7,500 nucleotides of DNA from Ignavibacteriales bacterium (GTDB lineage Bacteria > Bacteroidota > Ignavibacteria > Ignavibacteriales > Ignavibacteriaceae). Shown in pieces: positions 5,320 to 7,500 of this stretch. The stretch's first letter is position 1, and every line of letters starts with the position of its first letter. The notes below the pieces were generated by a model. That model saw only the letters and a list, made by a program, of their open reading frames with translations. It was not told where the DNA came from and searched no databases. Location of the stretch: NCBI GenBank assembly GCA_020061995.1, contig JAGUXE010000400.1, positions 1-7,500 on the forward strand. The letters are read 5' to 3'. A program made the translations under genes and the position numbers.

Positions 5320-6240
5320 TTATCTCCCTATTTTATAAAAGCCATCTAAATATTCGTCTAATATCCCCGTATCTGCAAACATACGAAGGGGGTTTATTGA
5401 TGCATTAAATTTATCTTCTTCTGTAATTGAACACCATGAACACAGCTTTTGATTATCTTTTGCTATCGGTTCTTTACATGAGTTGCAGGAGTATGGGGAT
5501 TTAACGATGTTAGACCCATCGAATATGAATGTATTATTGTTCTTATCCATTAGGTGAGGGAATGAATTTGTTTTGCCAATAATGGCTTGAAAATATTGTG
5601 CATCAATTTGATCAGATAGCTCAACTCCCGCTTTTATAAAGTCTGGCTCGGTTCGAGAGCCAGCTATTATTGCACTTATGCAATCTGTGGGTATGAATAA
5701 AATCATGTTTCCTGCAATGTCGGAAACATGATCATCACTTAGAACTAACCTTCTTTCTAATTCATAGCTCCAGCATGAGTTTTTTGTGAAATATGCGGCG
5801 TAATCAACTCCCATTTTGAGAAACATAAGGTCTCTAGGCTTTCGTCTCACATAAGCCATTTGAAGAGTATTTTTTAAATCAGGTCTTGGTTCATTTTGAT
5901 ATGTTACGTCACTTAAGCCTACAGGATCAATGTAATTAGTTAATTTGTCTTCGTCGATCTCTAGAACAAAACCTTTTGAATTATTAGCATAGTGTGCCCA
6001 CATAGGAGTCACAATTGGGGATTTAGAAAAGCAAGTTGTTGGATGTTGATCTATTTCATCAATCACTTCTTTATAAAAAGCAAGAACATCAGGGGTATCA
6101 TTGAAGTCGATTGTCAAAAAAAGTTCATATGGATCATTGTAATCTTTTGGATAAGAACACTTTAATCCACAAAAATTTTCTTTTTTGAATGCAAGTTCTA
6201 GGATTTCTGCTCCAATGTATTTATAGATTTTTTTTCTCAT
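5320..6240 (-). CDS. DUF2971-family protein with C-terminal zinc ribbon
   Basis: A 306-aa cytosolic protein. Family landmarks in order: IYKYIG at the N-terminus, NDPYE (35-39), CFS (70-72), MWAHYA (80-85) followed by KGF, then CWSYELERR (156-164), and IIAGS near 191. These match the DUF2971 domain, whose biochemical activity I cannot state. Beyond about residue 245, which is where simple family members end, there is a short zinc-ribbon-like appendage with C252-x2-C255 and C267-x2-C270, probably one structural zinc site for nucleic-acid or protein binding. The cassette carries no other gene. The start at 6240 is preceded by AAAGGA about 13-17 bases upstream, far for a ribosome site. DUF2971 genes recur in mobile and accessory regions, and a role in phage or stress response is possible but unproven. 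Confidence 0.85.
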   Translation of the reverse strand: MRKKIYKYIGAEILELAFKKENFCGLKCSYPKDYNDPYELFLTIDFNDTPDVLAFYKEVIDEIDQHPTTCFSKSPIVTPMWAHYANNSKGFVLEIDEDKLTNYIDPVGLSDVTYQNEPRPDLKNTLQMAYVRRKPRDLMFLKMGVDYAAYFTKNSCWSYELERRLVLSDDHVSDIAGNMILFIPTDCISAIIAGSRTEPDFIKAGVELSDQIDAQYFQAIIGKTNSFPHLMDKNNNTFIFDGSNIVKSPYSCNSCKEPIAKDNQKLCSWCSITEEDKFNASINPLRMFADTGILDEYLDGFYKIGR

Positions 6241-6264
6241 TTAGGTTTTGTGTCCTTTTGGGGT

Positions 6265-6355
6265 TCCTAACGTCTCGTGTGACGGGCGCGGCGGGGAGTA
6301 AGCTGTTAAGACTCGCTGGCTGTCAACGCTTCCGTCGTCGAATTATTTGTTGGCC
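6265..6355 (-). repeat. attC recombination site 6 (91 bp, diverged)
   Basis: The integron attC downstream of the coiled-coil membrane-protein gene. The minus-strand boxes are GGCCAAC (6355-6349) and GTTAGGA (6271-6265). Overall layout and length match the other long sites, but the arm near R'' reads ACGCTTCCGTC rather than CCGCGTCCGTC, so the inner stem pairs at about 8 of 11 positions instead of 10. It is the most diverged long copy in the window and may recombine less well. Confidence 0.9.
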
Positions 6356-6365
6356 ATTGATTTTT

Positions 6366-6428
6366 TTATTTTTTGAATGAAAGATTTGGTTTTTTGAAGA
6401 TGGCATATATACCATGTAATAAATTCAT
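6366..6428 (-). CDS. Possible 20-aa coupled mini-ORF
   Basis: An ATG at 6428 overlaps the TGA stop of the preceding gene as ATGA and opens a 20-codon frame, hydrophobic at first and basic at the end (MNLLHGIYAIFKKPNLSFKK). It fills the unusually long gap (about 70 bases) between that gene and its attC. The overlap geometry suits translational coupling, but there is no good Shine-Dalgarno sequence and short AT-rich frames arise by chance, so this is only a candidate. Confidence 0.2.
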   Translation of the reverse strand: MNLLHGIYAIFKKPNLSFKK

Positions 6429-7375
6429 TTTACTGGTTTATTACTCTTATCTTTCTTAACCAAGTTGTCATAGACTTTTTGTTGGGCATCAATCAATTTA
6501 TTATATTCTTGAATTAATTTATCATTTTCTTTTTCTATTAATTCATAATGCTGTTTATGAAGGTTATTTAGCTCTTTCAGCTCTTTAAATGCTGTATATA
6601 ATATAAACAATGTTAGGAATACAGGAATTAGCAACGTTCCATTTGCTAATGACCAGACCCACTTGGCTTTACTTGGTTTCATTTCATTATTAACCTCTTC
6701 TATGTTGGGCTGCGGTTCTTCATAAATATTCTCCTTCTTCTCGAATGTTGCTTTTAGTTCATTTGAATCTTCGATGGATGCACTGATTAATAAATTTGGA
6801 TTATTGATAGATATAGTACTAATAAAGCAATTGGGAATGTACGCATTTAGAAAAAGATAAAAATACTCGAAGTTGTTGTCGAAAATATCGACTATTTTTT
6901 CAATGGGTTCAATGCTTAAGTCAAAGCTAAGCGATGAATATATAATGTTATCAACTTTAAAATAAACCTGTGAAGAAAATGAATTTTTCTTTATCAATTC
7001 GGAGTAGTGATTATTGGTTTTAAAATATTCATTTTTCAACTCCTGTAGTCGTGCAATTCCATCAGGAAAAGCATTTGAATATTCGTCATCTTTTTTATTT
7101 AAATAAGTATGCTGTAAATATTTGTCTATATAAGTTCTTGCATCAACATTATAATTTTCTTCAAATGCGGCAAGTCTATTTCTAATATCATCTCGCAAAT
7201 AACGCCTTAGTTCTTTCGGGAATTTTTTCTTGAAAGTGTCCTCTAAGTGTGTGGGGGAAACTTCACTAGCGACTTTAGAGCCGGATGTTATTGCCTTCCA
7301 AAAGCGATCTCTTGTATCTGTCGCTAATTCAGAATTATCAATTTTTATTGTAATTTTTAATTTATTGCTTTTCAT
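6425..7375 (-). CDS. Single-TM coiled-coil protein, unknown function
   Basis: A 316-aa protein that I do not recognise. The N-terminal part (about 1-235) is hydrophilic, with a basic, helical region (about 44-90) and then mixed alpha/beta sequence with strands around 136-155 and 183-201. A linker rich in Glu, Asn and Pro (about 212-235) leads to one membrane helix (about 239-263), followed by a heptad-like Leu/Ile/Lys/Glu coiled coil to about residue 308. With no signal peptide at the N-terminus, the large domain is probably cytosolic (KxK before the helix supports this), placing the coiled coil in the periplasm; the reverse topology cannot be excluded. It is the only substantial gene in its cassette. 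The start ATG at 7375 lies 26 bases past the R' box and has only a weak GAG upstream. Confidence 0.75.
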   Translation of the reverse strand: MKSNKLKITIKIDNSELATDTRDRFWKAITSGSKVASEVSPTHLEDTFKKKFPKELRRYLRDDIRNRLAAFEENYNVDARTYIDKYLQHTYLNKKDDEYSNAFPDGIARLQELKNEYFKTNNHYSELIKKNSFSSQVYFKVDNIIYSSLSFDLSIEPIEKIVDIFDNNFEYFYLFLNAYIPNCFISTISINNPNLLISASIEDSNELKATFEKKENIYEEPQPNIEEVNNEMKPSKAKWVWSLANGTLLIPVFLTLFILYTAFKELKELNNLHKQHYELIEKENDKLIQEYNKLIDAQQKVYDNLVKKDKSNKPVK

Positions 7376-7401
7376 GTATGATTTGCTCAGATGAATAAAT
7401 T

Positions 7402-7463
7402 AGCTAACGTTAAAGCATTTTATGCCGTGTGCCGCAGCACTGGGCATAAATGTCTTGTTGGAC
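7402..7463 (-). other. attC of a different type (62 bp)
   Basis: The minus-strand boxes are GTCCAAC (7463-7457, a perfect RYYYAAC) and GTTAGCT (7408-7402). Between them, TTTATGCC and GGCATAAA form an eight-base-pair stem, continued by GTGC/GCAC with an unpaired C on one side and AC on the other, and a short TGCG loop: the hairpin layout of short attC sites. The internal sequence is unrelated to the six 91-bp sites, so the cassette on its right probably came from another integron. Confidence 0.85.
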
Positions 7464-7499
7464 GGAACCGCGTGCTACGGAGTCCCACACTTTATCTAT
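7410..7499 (-). CDS. Possible C-terminal end of next cassette gene
   Basis: On the minus strand only one frame is open from the right edge. It enters the short attC and stops at TAA 7412-7410, giving 29 codons (IDKVWDSVARGSV then attC-derived residues). Genes that end inside their attC are common, so this may be the tail of a gene in the neighbouring cassette. The other two frames stop at 7498-7496 and 7494-7492, either of which could instead be the true end. Too little is present to name it. Confidence 0.2.
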   Translation of the reverse strand: MDKVWDSVARGSVQQDIYAQCCGTRHKML

Positions 7500-7500
7500 A

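Noticed and set aside
764..6355. CRISPR array or REP-type repeat family
   Set aside because: The repeats are 91 bp, spaced about 650-1300 bases with genes between them, and have AAC/GTT boxes placed exactly at gene ends and starts, which is the attC layout.
6400..6415. Near-palindrome ATGGCATATATACCAT as an operator
   Set aside because: Fourteen of sixteen bases are symmetric, but it lies downstream of a gene in AT-rich sequence with no promoter nearby, so chance is sufficient.

Overview
The window is a stretch of an integron gene-cassette array. Every gene I can support lies on the minus strand. Six copies of a GC-rich 91-92 bp repeat punctuate the genes and act as attC recombination sites: each ends in AAC/GTT core boxes (R'' and R') and contains a GACGGRCGCGG-type stem whose arms are separated by a variable loop. 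A seventh, shorter (62 bp) attC with unrelated internal sequence lies at the right end. Cassette orientation (R'' just after each gene's stop, R' just before the next gene's start) places the integrase gene and attI beyond position 7500. Many near-identical attCs, AT-rich genes of unknown function and no resistance genes suggest a sedentary chromosomal integron, most likely in a gammaproteobacterium. That host guess is weak, because no core gene is present.

Layout in transcription order, right to left. (A) The tail of a cassette with the short attC, 7402-7500. (B) A 316-aa protein with one membrane segment and a C-terminal coiled coil, perhaps followed by a 20-codon coupled ORF. (C) A 306-aa DUF2971-type protein with a C-terminal four-cysteine zinc ribbon. 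(D) A 377-aa protein ending in a HEPN-like domain with an R-x4-H motif. (E) A two-gene cassette: a 253-aa membrane/coiled-coil protein whose stop overlaps the GTG start of a 137-aa membrane protein, the latter interrupted by a -1 frameshift at a T7 run. (F) An AlbA_2 (Schlafen-like) protein of 394 aa, split by a -1 frameshift at an A7 run. (G) A 182-aa protein with two membrane segments and a possible ubiquitin-like C-terminal domain. (H) A two-gene cassette, truncated by the window edge, with a small helical 94-aa protein overlapping a lipoprotein gene.

Cassette genes normally rely on the integron promoter or on local promoters, and I see only one weak promoter candidate, in cassette H. Several proteins (AlbA_2, HEPN-like, DUF2971, two-gene membrane modules, a possible ubiquitin-like fold) resemble families that recur among anti-phage or stress-response genes. 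Chromosomal integrons have been reported to store such genes, so a defence role is a reasonable but unproven inference. The two frameshifts are the most notable sequence-level finding. In both, a 7-base A/T run forms a bacterial-type -1 slippery heptamer, and slipping back one base restores a full-length protein. They may be programmed frameshifts, real inactivating deletions, or homopolymer sequencing errors.
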